Shown in pieces: positions 1 through 11,700 of a stretch of 64,000 nucleotides of DNA; positions within the stretch are counted from its first letter, which is position 1, and the number at the start of each line of letters is the position of its first letter. The stretch covers positions 57,871,407 through 57,935,406 of the forward strand of contig CM054115.1 of assembly GCA_028673005.1 (NCBI GenBank), given 5' to 3'. The notes beneath the pieces were generated by a model that saw nothing but the letters and a program-made list of their open reading frames with translations, was not told where the DNA came from and did no database searches. The stretch is from Tanypteryx hageni. Its lineage: Eukaryota > Arthropoda > Insecta > Odonata > Petaluridae. The position numbers and the translations under genes were made by a program.

Positions 1-1016
1 GAGAAATAAATTGGTCTTTAGGAGGCTTTTTAGAATTTTTAATATTCAATAGAAAATAACAGAATCTAAAATTTTGCCAATAATTGTTGTTAAAAAACAT
101 ATTTCTTGCTTTTTCTTTGATATATTTTAATTAAGAATTCAAAATTTAATGAGCCCCAAAATCGTTTGCAAGGTAAGGATGTCAGTCTCATTCAAGCTCG
201 AACAGTCTTGCTTGGTTTTCAAAAGAAACTTGAGCTATTTAAATTGTCCTTATCAGTGAGGGACTTCAAATATTTTGCAAATCTTCAGAAACTGGAAAAT
301 GAAGAAAATGAAAGTATTACTGACAATGTTTTGGAGATATTTGTTAACCATCTTAAAGAGGTAATCCATGATTTCAGCATTAGATTTGCAGACCTGCAAA
401 ATATGCAAATTCCTGATTGGATTGTATCTCCTTTTGACTCCTATTTAAACCATAACAGCATAGAAAACCAAGACATTTTTATGAACTTGTAGACATGTCT
501 GTTGATCTCGAAGCAAAAGCATTGTTCAAAAATAAGACTACCGATTTATTTTGGGCAAATGAAATAATTAATACTAGATATCCTAAAATTTGTGCAACAG
601 TACTACCTTTTATTTTAGCATTCCCCACTTCATATATGGTTGAAGCTGGATTTAGCCATGCTAACACACTTATAATTAAGCAGCAAAACATGTTGAACTT
701 GGAAGAAAGAGGAAACTTAAGATTAAAGCTTACAAATCATGAACCCAATGTAAATGGTCTAGTAAAAAAACACCAAGCCCACCCTTCACACTAAAAATAA
801 ATTTTAGTTCAGTATAAAAATGTCATGTTACTTGATTAATTGTAAATGTTTTTTTTTAAATACAGTTTATTATACACTACCGTAATTATTACTATTCAAA
901 AACCTTTCCTAAAATAGATTTAAAAAGTATTTAATATCAAATCTTTCACAGGGGGTCTCCGGATTTTTATGGCATCATCAAAGGGGTCGTTGAGATAAAA
1001 AGTTTGGCAACCCCTG
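1..1016 (+). mobile_element. hAT DNA transposon, right-hand part
   Basis: The right part of a hAT element; its left end lies outside the window. The right terminus is at 1016, where the sequence ends in GGCAACCCCTG. This is the reverse complement of a typical hAT end (CAGGGGTTGCC). The element sits inside a piggyBac transposase read on the minus strand: piggyBac coding sequence starts immediately beyond 1016. The probable 8-bp target duplication copy on this side is GTGTAGCT (1017-1024). The other copy is not visible. Confidence 0.72.
166..794 (+). pseudogene. hAT transposase C-terminal half (ZBED/SCAND3-like), frameshifted
   Basis: The C-terminal half of a hAT-family transposase of the ZBED5/SCAN-domain-containing-3/GTF2IRD2-like type. 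One reading frame covers 166-492 and contains the RFADLQ...PFDSY region. A second covers 495-794 and contains the YPKICATVLPFILAFPTSYM block followed by VEAGFSHAN, the hAT dimerization segment. The two frames join by a one-base shift near 480-495: the residues ELVDMSVD read across in the second frame. The frameshift, the missing N-terminus and the lack of BED finger and catalytic aspartates in the window make it non-functional. The family call rests on the order and spacing of the conserved dimerization blocks. Confidence 0.75.
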
Positions 1017-2254
1017 GTGTAGCTGTTTGCCATTCTATCCCCTTTATCCACATACTCCATGTGGCGGTTATAGTCCTCGATAATAACAGGCCTCAGAGCA
1101 TTTCCGCTGTCATCATGGTAGTTTCCTTCTGGTGGATCGTGCAAATTTGTCAGCATGTGAAAGTCTCTCTTGTCCTTCCACACTTTGGCAGTCGAGTCAT
1201 CTCTGGTCCTAACACGTATGTCACCTTGTTTCAATTTTTGTCTTTTACCAGCAAAGTCTTGCGGCATCCCCTTCCGGTTTGATCTGACAGTGCCACAACA
1301 GTAAATTTTCTTTGTCTGAATATCATCAAAGAGAGTAGGAGAGGAGAAGAAGTTGTCCAGGTATAATTTGTCCAATCCCTTCCACTTTCCTAGTCAGTTC
1401 CCTAACAGTCGCATGTGTTGCTGTCATGTCTTGTGTTGCAATTTGTCGGTCTTTCCCCAAGTACACTTTCATGTCGTATGTATAACCTGTCTTGTCGCAG
1501 AGTTTTTAAATTTTTATGCCGAAACATTTGTTTTTTGGTATATATTGCTTGAAAATTACCCTCCCCTTGAAAAGAATGATCACTTCATCTACTGCCAGGT
1601 GCTCAGATGGGTTATAATACTTGGCATAACTGTCATTGAGCATTTCAAACAGAGTTCTAATTTTCCATAATCTGTCGTAATTTTCGTCATTCCTATCGTG
1701 TTCATTAGTGTTGTCAGTGAAATGAAGATAACAGAGAATATGAAGAAATCTGTCATGTCTCATAGTAGCAGTAAAGAAAGGAGTGTGGAATAGTTGCAGT
1801 GTTGACCAGTAGTCCCTCAAAGTGTCTCTTACATCGTGTCCCATTTGCAGAATTATGGCCAAGAACAAATACATTTCATTTATGGTCACGTCAGGCTCTG
1901 AAGTTCCTTCGTATAATTTGTCAATGTAATACCTGTTTGTCTCATCCACCAGGAGTTGAAAACTTCCACAAAATACAACATGAAAATGTGCAACGGAGTT
2001 GAATTGCCTGCGATGTTGGTAGTCGCATCAGCTTTCAAACCACTAGGGCCACCGGTAAAGGGTTGCTCACGTCTGGTTCTTCGTTGGCCCTGACATGGTG
2101 GTCTCCATTCCGATTTTTCTCTTCTCCTTGTGGAAGTATCTCACTCAGGTTGATCCTCTTCAATTTCACTTTCCGCACTTTCCTCCTCGTACGCATCGGA
2201 ATCAACAAATATTTCGTCTGTTCCATCATGTGTTGTCTTACGTTTAAAGGCCAT
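1017..2254 (-). pseudogene. piggyBac (PGBD4-like) transposase, broken
   Basis: A piggyBac-family transposase read on the minus strand. A plausible start is the ATG at 2254, giving MAFKRKTTHDG and an acidic N-terminus typical of the family. The central block (1949-1506) includes ETNRYYIDKLYEG and LAVDEVIILFKGR with the first catalytic Asp. The next block (1375-1017) has KLYLDNFFSSP with the second Asp, and YVDKGDRM with the last two conserved Asp residues. All four acidic positions survive, but there is an in-frame stop near 2140 and frame changes near 1950 and 1500-1380. The reading frame is cut at 1016 by a hAT insertion, so the cysteine-rich C-terminus is missing here. Confidence 0.8.
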
Positions 2255-2880
2255 TTTATAAAATATTTACAGAAGTATATATTCAAAAAGTAAAATATGG
2301 ATATATAAATAATATCCGTAAATATGTAAAATATATTCTAAACACTAAAGAAATAAACAAAAAGCTACAAAAATTTATAGCTCGTCAGCTTACTTCTGCT
2401 CTATATCGCGAACTGGAAAAGAATAATGAAGATGGATTGTATGTCGACGCACAATAGGAAGAGAAGAATAACCGAGGGAACTAAGGCATGAGTATAGTCA
2501 CGAGGTTCGTCTTTTATTGCATCTGTTTGAGTTGTGAAAGAGAGTCCCACAGTAAACGCCTACCACTTGAGACAAAAAGGTTTTCACCTACTTTCTTACT
2601 GAATGTATTTAGTGTGTATTACTCATTCATTATAGGTGTACTAGTTTGTTCATTAAATGAAATGGTGTGTGACAAATTTTTGTTTGAGAAAAAAACAATT
2701 TTTAAAAAGTATTTTTTTAAATTAATACTGTATTAATTGAAATCCTGATCGTAAGGTTCCAGTGAAAATTTTCAGTAACAATTATTTTATCTTGTTTAGT
2801 TTTTTAAACAACATCGATTAAATGCGTAACCATACTTCCTATGGTTCTACAACAACTCGTCATGGTTACTTTGTCATGTG
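2255..2880. other. No gene recognised
   Basis: AT-rich sequence upstream of the piggyBac start. It presumably includes the 5' untranslated part of that element. No convincing terminus or coding exon was recognised. Confidence 0.5.
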
Positions 2881-3135
2881 TCAATTAATCACACGAAAAA
2901 TTTGTCGCAAGACAAATTGAAAGTCGAGTCACCGTGACTGGTCTACAGCAGGGGGAGACACTTTTTCGCAGCATCATTTTCCTTTACATTTCATTAATAC
3001 CAGAATGAAACACAATTCTCATCGTGAATTACGCAGGGGGTGACTCCCAACCTAGCAAGTGTATCCCTCTGCTGTACACCAGTCATGGTGTCTCACCTTC
3101 CAATTTGTCTCACGATGAATTTGTCAATCAATGAA
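2881..3135. repeat. Inverted repeat with short sub-repeats (MITE-like)
   Basis: Two arms of about 80 bases (2881-2966 and 3058-3135) are imperfect reverse complements. The left arm reads ACAAATTGAAAGTCGAGTC and the right reads CACCTTCCAATTTGTCTC. The arms share a core of CTGCTGTA(G/C)ACCAGTCA(C/T)GGTG. The core between the arms is about 90 bases. The right arm runs on to about 3230 in short units of the GATGAGTTTGTC type. A third copy of the right-arm sequence is at 5381-5515. The element family is not recognised. Confidence 0.65.
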
Positions 3136-3333
3136 TTGACGAGCGATGAGTTTGCCATGCGATGTATTGTTGGACGATGAGTTTGTCGTGTGACAAATTG
3201 ATGCGTGACAAATTGACGCACAATGTATTGATGGTATACCATTTCATACTCAAATTTAAGAAGACCCTCGATTTTTGCAAGCTGAAATTTGGAAAAAACC
3301 TCTTCTTGGATTCTGGTAAATATGGTACTTTCC

Positions 3334-3655
3334 AGGGGGCACCAGTGGTGTAGTGGTTAGGACGCTGGCTGTTACTCGCCTGCTGCTCAAAAAAGGGCAG
3401 TGGGCACAAATCCTTCAAAAGTCGGATTTTTTCAAGGTCGCCGGCTCCCTGTTTGTATGGTTTGAGGAGACCATGCAAAGTTAGCGTTCTGTCCATTGGA
3501 AGGGACGTTAAGCCGTTGGCCCCCTTGGTGTTCTTTGTTAAGAGTAGGCTAATACCGGCACCGGGTTTCCCTCCTCCCTTGTGAGTGTGTTCGGTGTGGA
3601 AGGAGCTATGGCTATAATAATCCAATAGGTTGATTAACCAAAACTGCATACACCC
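3334..3655 (+). mobile_element. tRNA-derived SINE, copy 1
   Basis: Starts with a tRNA-like head carrying an A-box (TGGTGTAGTGGTTAGG) and a degenerate B-box (GGGCACAAATCC). The body holds TTTGAGGAGACC, GGACGTTAAGCCGTTG and GGCTATAATAATCCAA. The same order of motifs occurs at 7159-7438, so the two are copies of one interspersed family. It lies directly before a hAT transposase fragment, probably inserted into it. Confidence 0.75.
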
Positions 3656-4043
3656 ACGGTATTTTCCAGAAGTTGAAAAAGTAGCCAGCTTAAATGACTG
3701 GGTGACAAATCCTTTCACAAGTCAAGCGATTTATAATTCTGTTATTCCAATAAAATTGAATGAGGATCTAATTGAATTGTCTGCTGACAGAACGTTAAAA
3801 GTAATATTTGGTAATAATTTGCTCTGTGATTTTTGGTATATAGCTTGAAGGGAGTTTGAAGGTTCAAGTGACATTGTTATTATGAAACTCCTTCCATTTC
3901 CATCTGCCTACTTGTGTGAACAAGGTTTCTTGGCACTTACCTCTCTTGAAACAAAAAACAGAAATAGAGTCTATGCTGAGCCATGTCTTATTCTATCAAT
4001 GAGAAATAATCCCCCTTGCATACAGGAGCTAATTGATAAATAA
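3636..4043 (+). pseudogene. hAT transposase C-terminus (ZBED5-like), frameshifted
   Basis: Reads RYFPEVEKVASLNDWVTNPF and then NEDLIELSADRTLKV and LLCDFWYIA, followed by an in-frame stop near 3848. Beyond it the same gene continues as REFEGSSDIVIMKLLPFPSA, then YLCEQGFLALTSLETKNRNR, ending at ELIDK and a stop at 4041. These are the C-terminal hAT dimerization blocks of ZBED5-like transposases. At least one stop or frameshift and the missing N-terminal two-thirds show that it is dead. It is less decayed than the copy at 166-794 and clearly a different subfamily. Confidence 0.75.
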
Positions 4044-4439
4044 AAAAGAGCCTTAACCATGGCATTAAAAGGTTTTAAAATAAAATTTTATTTGATAATT
4101 ATCGGTACTTGATAGTTTTGCCAATTTCGTATATTTTTCATTATGTTCCCACATTTAGTAATTAAAAATGCAGTGATTATTGTAGGTTTTCAAGTAAATC
4201 TTTATTTGATATTTATCTTTATTTGTCGAGTTAATGATTGTTTTGGCAATTCTGTCAATTTTTTCATTGTTTGATTCCCTTATTTATACATGTAATGAAG
4301 GTTTTTGTTTTTGTGACTCCTAAAAATTGTAGCCTTATAGCTCTATTTAATTTATAATAAATATTTTAATAAAAGTGATAGTTAAAGATAACAAAGTAAA
4401 ACCATACTTTATTATTGCCCAAAATACAAATACGTTATG

Positions 4440-5026
4440 TCAACCCTTAACTACTAACCACTCATCTGTGAGGCGAGTGCATTTTTTGTAATCACTGTTT
4501 CTCACTATAATATAGTCTTGGAACCTCCTGCTTCCTACTACCTTCAATTGTCTATAGATAGAGTATTTGGGTATAGCTTGTAGTGTTTTAAAATGATCAG
4601 TTGAGCGGCTGCAGTTGTCAAAGTCATTACGTTTGTCTCAGAGATGTGTCGGTACATTGTTTTTATCGATGTTTTTGTTTTCTTGTAATCTTTTACACTA
4701 AAATGTATTTATATACCCTTAAAAACATACAGTTGCAATAAGTTTTGTATTTTTAAGACAAACTTGTATTAAAAATACTGGATCAACTATTTTCTTTTTT
4801 TTTCTTGCGATACTGTTTACATATATTGCCAATTTAAATGGTTAAGTTTGACCATTTTTTTGTACAAAAGAAGGAAACTATTTGGCAATTAGATCTTAAA
4901 CAAAGGAAAACAATTTTAGCACTCTTAGCATGCTTTATCACGAGATATGGGGGTGAGAAGATGAAGTAATCTGTGAGATGAGGCATCAGTATTAGCATGA
5001 CTAAACTGTTGGTAGTTAAGGGTTAA
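4440..5026. mobile_element. TTAA-flanked MITE (piggyBac-like), 587 bp
   Basis: The termini are inverted repeats: the left begins (T)CAACCCTTAACTACTAACC and the right, reverse-complemented, begins TTAACCCTTAACTACCAAC. The right flank is an intact TTAA and the left is TCAA, probably a mutated copy of the piggyBac target. It has no coding capacity. It lies inside the 3' part of the hAT element ending at 5124, so it inserted later. Confidence 0.7.
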
Positions 5027-5380
5027 CTTAACAGAATTGTTAACTTCAAAATATACCAGAGTCATACATAGTCATTCAAAAATCATTTAGGGGGTACACA
5101 GACAAAAATTGTTGAAGACCACTGGTCTAGGGCACTTCTGCTTTACCTAGAAGGTTGAAATTTTGAATGTGTGTACCTTTCCAAAATTCATCGAAGGAAA
5201 AAATCCGAAAACTATATTTATTAGTTTAAGTAGGGCAGAAAAAATTTTAATCTTAGAAAATGGCTTTAGTTCAGTTTTTCAACCCTTAATGGCATTGACC
5301 AAAGTTTTTATGCAGAAATATCAAAAAAGAAGTGTATCGTTGTTTATTCTACATGAATAATCATTTTATCTCTCAAAAAA

Positions 5381-5515
5381 TTCGTCATGGTGTCTCGCCT
5401 TCCAATTTGTCTCATGATGAATGTCTTGCAACGAATTTGTCTTGCAGCGAAGTTGTCATGCGACGAATTTGTCTAGGAATGAATTGATGCATGATGAGTT
5501 TATGTATTGATGCGG
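5381..5515. repeat. Copy of the 3058-3230 repeat
   Basis: Begins with TCGTCATGGTGTCTCGCCTT and continues CCAATTTGTCTCATGATGAAT. Then come several short units of the type GCGACGAATTTGTC, which match the right arm and sub-repeats at 3060-3230. It lies in opposite orientation to the left arm at 2881, so together they could be termini of a larger composite element of about 2.6 kb. Confidence 0.6.
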
Positions 5516-5792
5516 ATAGTACAAATAAAGGAAAAATCTTGGATTTTTAATACTAAAATATGAAATAAAACTTTTCTTATGGTGAAGTAAATAGGGAATG
5601 TCCTGAATAACAATCAAATTGTATCTAAACTACAGAAAATATTCCATTTTAATTGTAAAGATGGCAAGAAACTATATCTGTCATCTATAAATTTATGAAT
5701 TTTTTTACTGGCTAAGCATGGATTACTATGAATAATAATATGGTTACATAAAATTACCTTGTGAATCTAATTTTTTGTAATTCATTTTATAG

Positions 5793-8700
5793 CCCTTCAC
5801 AATTCTACCTAGTACTGGATGCCATAAATGCCTCGGGCTCAGAATTGGAACTACGTTACACCCCAATCAAGTCCATACTCATGGAAGCAGGAGAATCTTG
5901 TCGTGTGCCAATTCCCCTACAACGCTGCCCACTATCAAAGCTCATCTCACATTCACATCAGAAACAATCACCAAGGGTAATTAATTATAATTTTTATTTT
6001 GTAAATTAATGAGGCATTACTTAACCATTATCGTATGGCATTTAAATTCGTGCTGGCCCATCCTACAACCAATTAAGCTAAGATATTTAAATATTATATG
6101 CTTATGTTTGTATAATGTCATATCATCCTACAGTCTGAATGATATCATGGGCCTATGAATTTGTATAATGAGACTCAGCATCCAGCATACATTTAAATGT
6201 ACATATGATTGTGAGCACCTTCATTTGGTGTACATTTAAATGTATGCACAGATGATAAGGGTTAATGTAATAACCTAACATATCGACCTGGAACTTTGTG
6301 TGACCATGTGCATGATAAATATCATGCAGTGGATGACTTTCAGCTGTAGATATTATGTTAACTGTGGTTTAATCAATATTATATTATTTGGACTGAGTAA
6401 TTTGAAGATTGGAGATGACCAATACAATTAAATAAATTTAAGAACTAGTCCTTAACATTAAATGTATGTAAAACTAATTTTTAAGGAGACAGCCAACAAT
6501 AGAGAAAATATTGAAGTGTATAGGGTTGTCGTAACCATGGGTATTTTGGCTATCAACTTTGGCTTTGAAATCCATTCTTTTCCCTTGTTTATAGAAATTG
6601 TATTGCCCATTTAATGATATTTTATTTATTTGGTTTACAGGTCAATTCTGCTAGTCGTAAAATGGATGCATCTGAAATGGAAGCCATAATTTGCAGCCAA
6701 CACATTTCCTCTCTAGTGGATTTGCGTTGGAGTCTTCCAGGAACTGGGACCTCAGGGAAAGCCTCCCTTTCTGGCTTCCAGTGCTCTCGTGAAATGCTTC
6801 AAATAATCAAGGCTTCTCCTCTAATATGGGGTAAAGTTTACTGTTGAGATTTTATATTTTCCCATAAATTTATTATGAATTACTAATAGAATAGAATCCC
6901 GCTTTTGCATCTCCCTATGTATCTCTGTATTTTATATAGGTGTTACGAAGCAATGCTGCATAATTTTCATTCGCATTTTTAAATTACTTAGAATCACCAT
7001 ACGAATATGGTACTTGAACCAAACATTAATTTTCCTACTGTTGATTTTGAAATATACGTCGAAGTTGACCATATATTTGTTTTGTGCGTGAAGATTTCAC
7101 ATTTTTTTGGTTTAAAAATCTTACTATCATTAAGGGCAGTTGCATTGTTGCACATTGTGGGGCGTATGGGGTGGCAGTGGCGGAGTGGCTAGGGCATTAG
7201 TTTTCCATGCAGTGGTCCCTAGTTCAAATCTAGCAGAGGTCAGATTTTTCAACTTGGGGTTGTCCCATCCCCTACTAGTGTGCTTTGAGGAGACTCCGCA
7301 AGTCAGTGGTCCATCATTCAGGATGGATGTTAAGCAGTTGTCCTCCTTATGCCCTCCTAATGCATTTTTTGTAAGTTTGATGTGGAAGAAGTTATGACTA
7401 TAATAATCCAAGAGGTTAATTAATCATAAATACAAACCATCATTAGCACACCACTTAGAGGTTCGCTACCTCTCCACCCCCTGGCGCTGTCAGTCTCCCT
7501 AGCTTCCTATTTTTTAACTACATGCATGCAATAATTAGTACAGGAATTTAATTTAAATAAATAATATATCCCATCCCATCATATGGATGGATTTTTGCAC
7601 TAGTATGCTATAGAATTGCATTTATAGTCAATTCTGTCCATGCTGAAATTCTTGTGAAAATGTTTTCTCCATAGTTGGAAAATTACTAGTAGTTTAAATT
7701 TTTATTATTTTTATTTTCATGACAAAATAATAATATACAGTGAAACCTCAATATAGCAAGAGTTTATAAAATTCATGAAAATACTTGTTCTAAGGAATAC
7801 TTATAATATGCAAAAATTACATCCCTTGTATGTAATGTTAGGAAATTGATGGCTTTTGCTCACTATAATGAAGTTCTCATTATATGCCGTACTCATTATG
7901 CCAAAGTTAGGATATATACTTATATGGTGTTAGCATTTTAAGAGCAAAACATGAATAATCAAAAGACTTTTTCTTCCTGATTATTATTTTAAGTTAGCTT
8001 TTTTGTCGTGAATTAGTTTATTCAGAATATTTCTCCCTTACTCAAGATGTTCATTGCTGAAAATTGTATAATTTACACATGCATGCATTAACATATTTGC
8101 AGTTGTTTATATTTTAACATTATACATTGTGGGACCTCTTATCTGGAAAGACTCAAAAACTGGAAGGTTGCCATGGTTGCGAAAGTGAAAGCTTCATTCC
8201 ACTACCAAAAGATGGTGCTAGTGGCAGACTGCTCCAGACATTCTTTGTCTTTTGGTTGTATTGCATGTTGATTATTTACTGTAAATAGCATGCATGGGGG
8301 TGGGTTGTGATTGAAAAATATGACAGTTATTCAAAGAATGTATTCCTATGAATGCTAAATACAGATATTAGCAAAATCTTTCGATCTAGATATTTGGTTG
8401 ATGGGTGTGAGGTGACTGATCATTTTTTATGAGTAAATACATCACCAATAAAAGCATCCTTGATGACATCGCTAGACATCTGGTTATGTTCCTTTGGTAC
8501 TTTAAGATAATAATTATACACTCTCGGCATCAATATTTGCGACAAACTCAGCCGGCTGGTGAGGATGTGACACTGTATACAGCATGTACACTCATTTCCA
8601 AAAGTATTCCAACAAGTTGAGCAGCATCGCTTTTGTGGCAGATTGAATTTTAACTTTCTATCAACGTGAATGTTATGTCAGTTGGTGAATATGTATTTCT

Positions 8701-11700
8701 GTCATGATGCCACCTCACCCTTCAGGGTTTATTATTGCATAAAATACGATGTATTCTTGCATATCGACCGGAGTTAACAAAGAGTCTTGGAACCTACTAT
8801 TATGATTTGCCATTGTTATTTAACAGTAATTCTTGCATCATGATGTTTGCATAAGAAGGCCCATGGAATTGTTTTTTATTCAAGTGAGGAGTTATAGGGG
8901 AAGGGCTGAAGCAAACTCGCTGTGTAATTAGTTCTAATAGTAGAAGTGCGAGTGGATTTACAAATTTTTAACTGCCGATTTCATCGGTTTTATCAAATTC
9001 CCCAGTTCGATAGTAATTTTTACATAACGGAAATAGCGAAAGTGACAAGGCACAACTCTCAAAAACAGTCAAGATATACGAGTTTAAAAAAATAAAAAAA
9101 AAACACTTATGCAGAGTTTCTTCTTCCATTATTTTCTACTTGATAGCATTCTTCATATATTCCACGTTAAAAACCAACGTAAGAAGTCGGTTTGGCTGAC
9201 GGAATGCATGAGAATGTAATGTAATAATTTCTTATCTTGAAATATGCAAATTTAGTGCCTAGTTCATTCATGAATTAGGCAAAAATAATTCTGCCTAATT
9301 CATGAACTGGGCAAACACTTGAAATACTGAATAAATTAAAACAAGTCATTAGTGTTATTGTTCTCCGTCCGTCTGTCTCTCTGACATGTCTCACGCTCGG
9401 TATCTCAGAAACTAAGAAAGATAGAAGAAAAATTTTAATGCGAAAGTTGTCTTATCGAGGAGATTACAGGAAAATAATTTATATTGCTCTCTGTCCATCC
9501 ATCTGTCTGGCGATCGGTTTTACCTCCTGAGTAAAGCTGCCCATTTCACGGATTCTGCGTAACATATACGCAATGTTTGTAAGTGAAAAGAAATGGGTAA
9601 TTTACAATGAAAGAGTGAATATGAACAAAAATAATATTATTACTATTCGAGTGAGATATGTTGTAAATAATTGTCAATTGTTTTATTAATTACAGTGATT
9701 AGGAAATGAATCGGTGAATGAAAATTTCGGTATTTCCTTGCCATCACTACTGGCATATCATTTTTTAGTTCTTAGACATTATACTAAGCCATTAATATTT
9801 TTCTTTTTTGACATTATAACATAAGTCGTAAAGAAAGCCTCTGCCTCGCATATATGCACGTATCTTTTCTTTTTGTTAAATTTCAAGAGATTGTGTGCAT
9901 ACAGGATACTGAAGAGAAGCCTGTTCACTTTTTTGGTCATTGTTACTTTTGTATCTTTTAAGCTTATAATTCTTTAGGAGATTTGGTTTTCAATTTAATG
10001 TAATGCATATAAGTGGTGTGAATATTTATATGCATTCCGATGAGCCTTCCTTGGTAAAAACAACATTTGTAGACTCAAAGGTGACTTACAAACTGTAGCA
10101 TTAATGCAACTTGAATTCAAATCTTAGTCTTTGTGTAAAAACCTCTCATTGATTATTGTATTGATTGGTGAATTTCTCTTCTTACAGAGGTGATGGTGAA
10201 TTCAGACTTTGTACGTCCTCAGGAGGAAATTACATGTCATGTTGGGGATGCGCTGTCCCTTGGAGTGCGAATTAAAGTTTGCTCAGGCTTAGGCCAAGAA
10301 GATCCGTCCTCTCCAGGGTATAGCACTCCAAACAAGACACTCTTGCAGACAATAAGTGTTCCAAATGGCCCTACAAAGCCTTCTTCTAATAGTGATTTAT
10401 TGAAACAATCTGGGAGCCCTACCTCAAAGCAATTGAGTGATGGCAATTATGAGACTTCATTGAATTCTACGAATGAAACACAACAGAGTACTTTGTCCCT
10501 CCAGTCGACAACCTCCGTCCCCAAAAACTCTAACCTTATTATCCCTCCCATAGTGGAATCCAGTTCATCAGAAACGAACAAATCTGATGATCTCCAAACT
10601 CCCAAGTTTACCCTCCCTAGGTTAGCACTGTCTTTACGTTTCTTCCAAGATCATAGAAATGGCGTTAGTAACTACCGGCTGGACACACGTCTCGCAACAG
10701 CTGGGGCTGTAAATAAAGTTCCCCTTCCACAGGTAAGAACCTCATCATAAATATTATTTTAGTTAATTTGAAATTCAATGAAGATCATAAAATTATTTGC
10801 CTTTATAAATGGTATAGCTAACTTACTTGTGTAAGCTAATTGCATGAAATTTGCAAATTTTTCTAAATTGCAATTGCAATCGTTCCTATATACATTTTCA
10901 TCCTATCCATCATTGCTGATTGAATCTTAGTTAAAAAATTTTAGGTTATTACAATCATTTAGTTGTGTCAAAGTAGAAATGTTGGAATTTATATCTTTAA
11001 AGTATATAATAGATAAAAAATTAAGAAAAACTACTGTGATTTCTCTTCTTTAACAGACTCTATTCTTCAGATACTGTACAAATTTTTACCATAACATTTT
11101 TTTGTAGACAATTTACTGTTTACTTATATTCATTACTAGCTAATTACCCGGGCTTTGTCCCAGGGTTAGTTTAGAATATTTTTTGCTCATTTCACTCACT
11201 AATATTTTCTTTCATACTCAAGGTGCTCTTGAGATAAGTGACCCTTATTCCCCCTTAATTGGTATGAACAAATTAAATATAGTTTCAAGTTTAATATTTT
11301 GCTAAGAATATTCAACATAAGTTGTGATTTTACAAAAAATTAATATGGACATCTAGTCAATGCATGATTTGTATGGAACCCCCTTCCCAAAATATCCAAA
11401 TTCTGGCCCCGAGGTGCATATCCTCAAGAGCTTTTAGTATTTGTACTATGTTTTAAGTCTCTAAGTTTTTTGGTTTTTAAGAAATTCTGTATGGTATTAT
11501 TTGTATGGCACCTCCCTCCTTCAATAAATAAAAATGCTAGCACTGAAGTGCACATCCTCAAGGTCTCTTCAGTAAGTATACTAAGCTTTAAGTCTCTAAG
11601 ATTTTTGAGAAATGCTGCAGGATATGATTTGTATGGCACCCCCTTCCCCCCTAAGGAAACAGAATTCAGGCACCGAGGAGCACATGCTCAACATTTTCTT

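Larger units (their letters stand above)
3636..5124 (+). mobile_element. Second hAT element, 3' part
   Basis: The 3' portion of a hAT element. Its coding remnant lies at 3636-4043 and its right terminus at 5124, where the sequence GTTGAAGACCACTG mirrors a CAGTGGTCTTCAAC hAT end. The next eight bases (GTCTAGGG) are the probable target duplication. Its 3' untranslated part is interrupted by a separate TTAA-flanked MITE at 4440-5026. No left terminus was identified. Confidence 0.72.

Noticed and set aside
3128..3718. 196-codon minus-strand open frame
   Set aside because: It runs across the SINE and its boundary with the hAT; no known domain and no coding signature.
7738..7930. Tigger-like terminus CAGTGAAACCTCAATATAGC
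   Set aside because: No matching right end could be found, so no element boundaries can be given.
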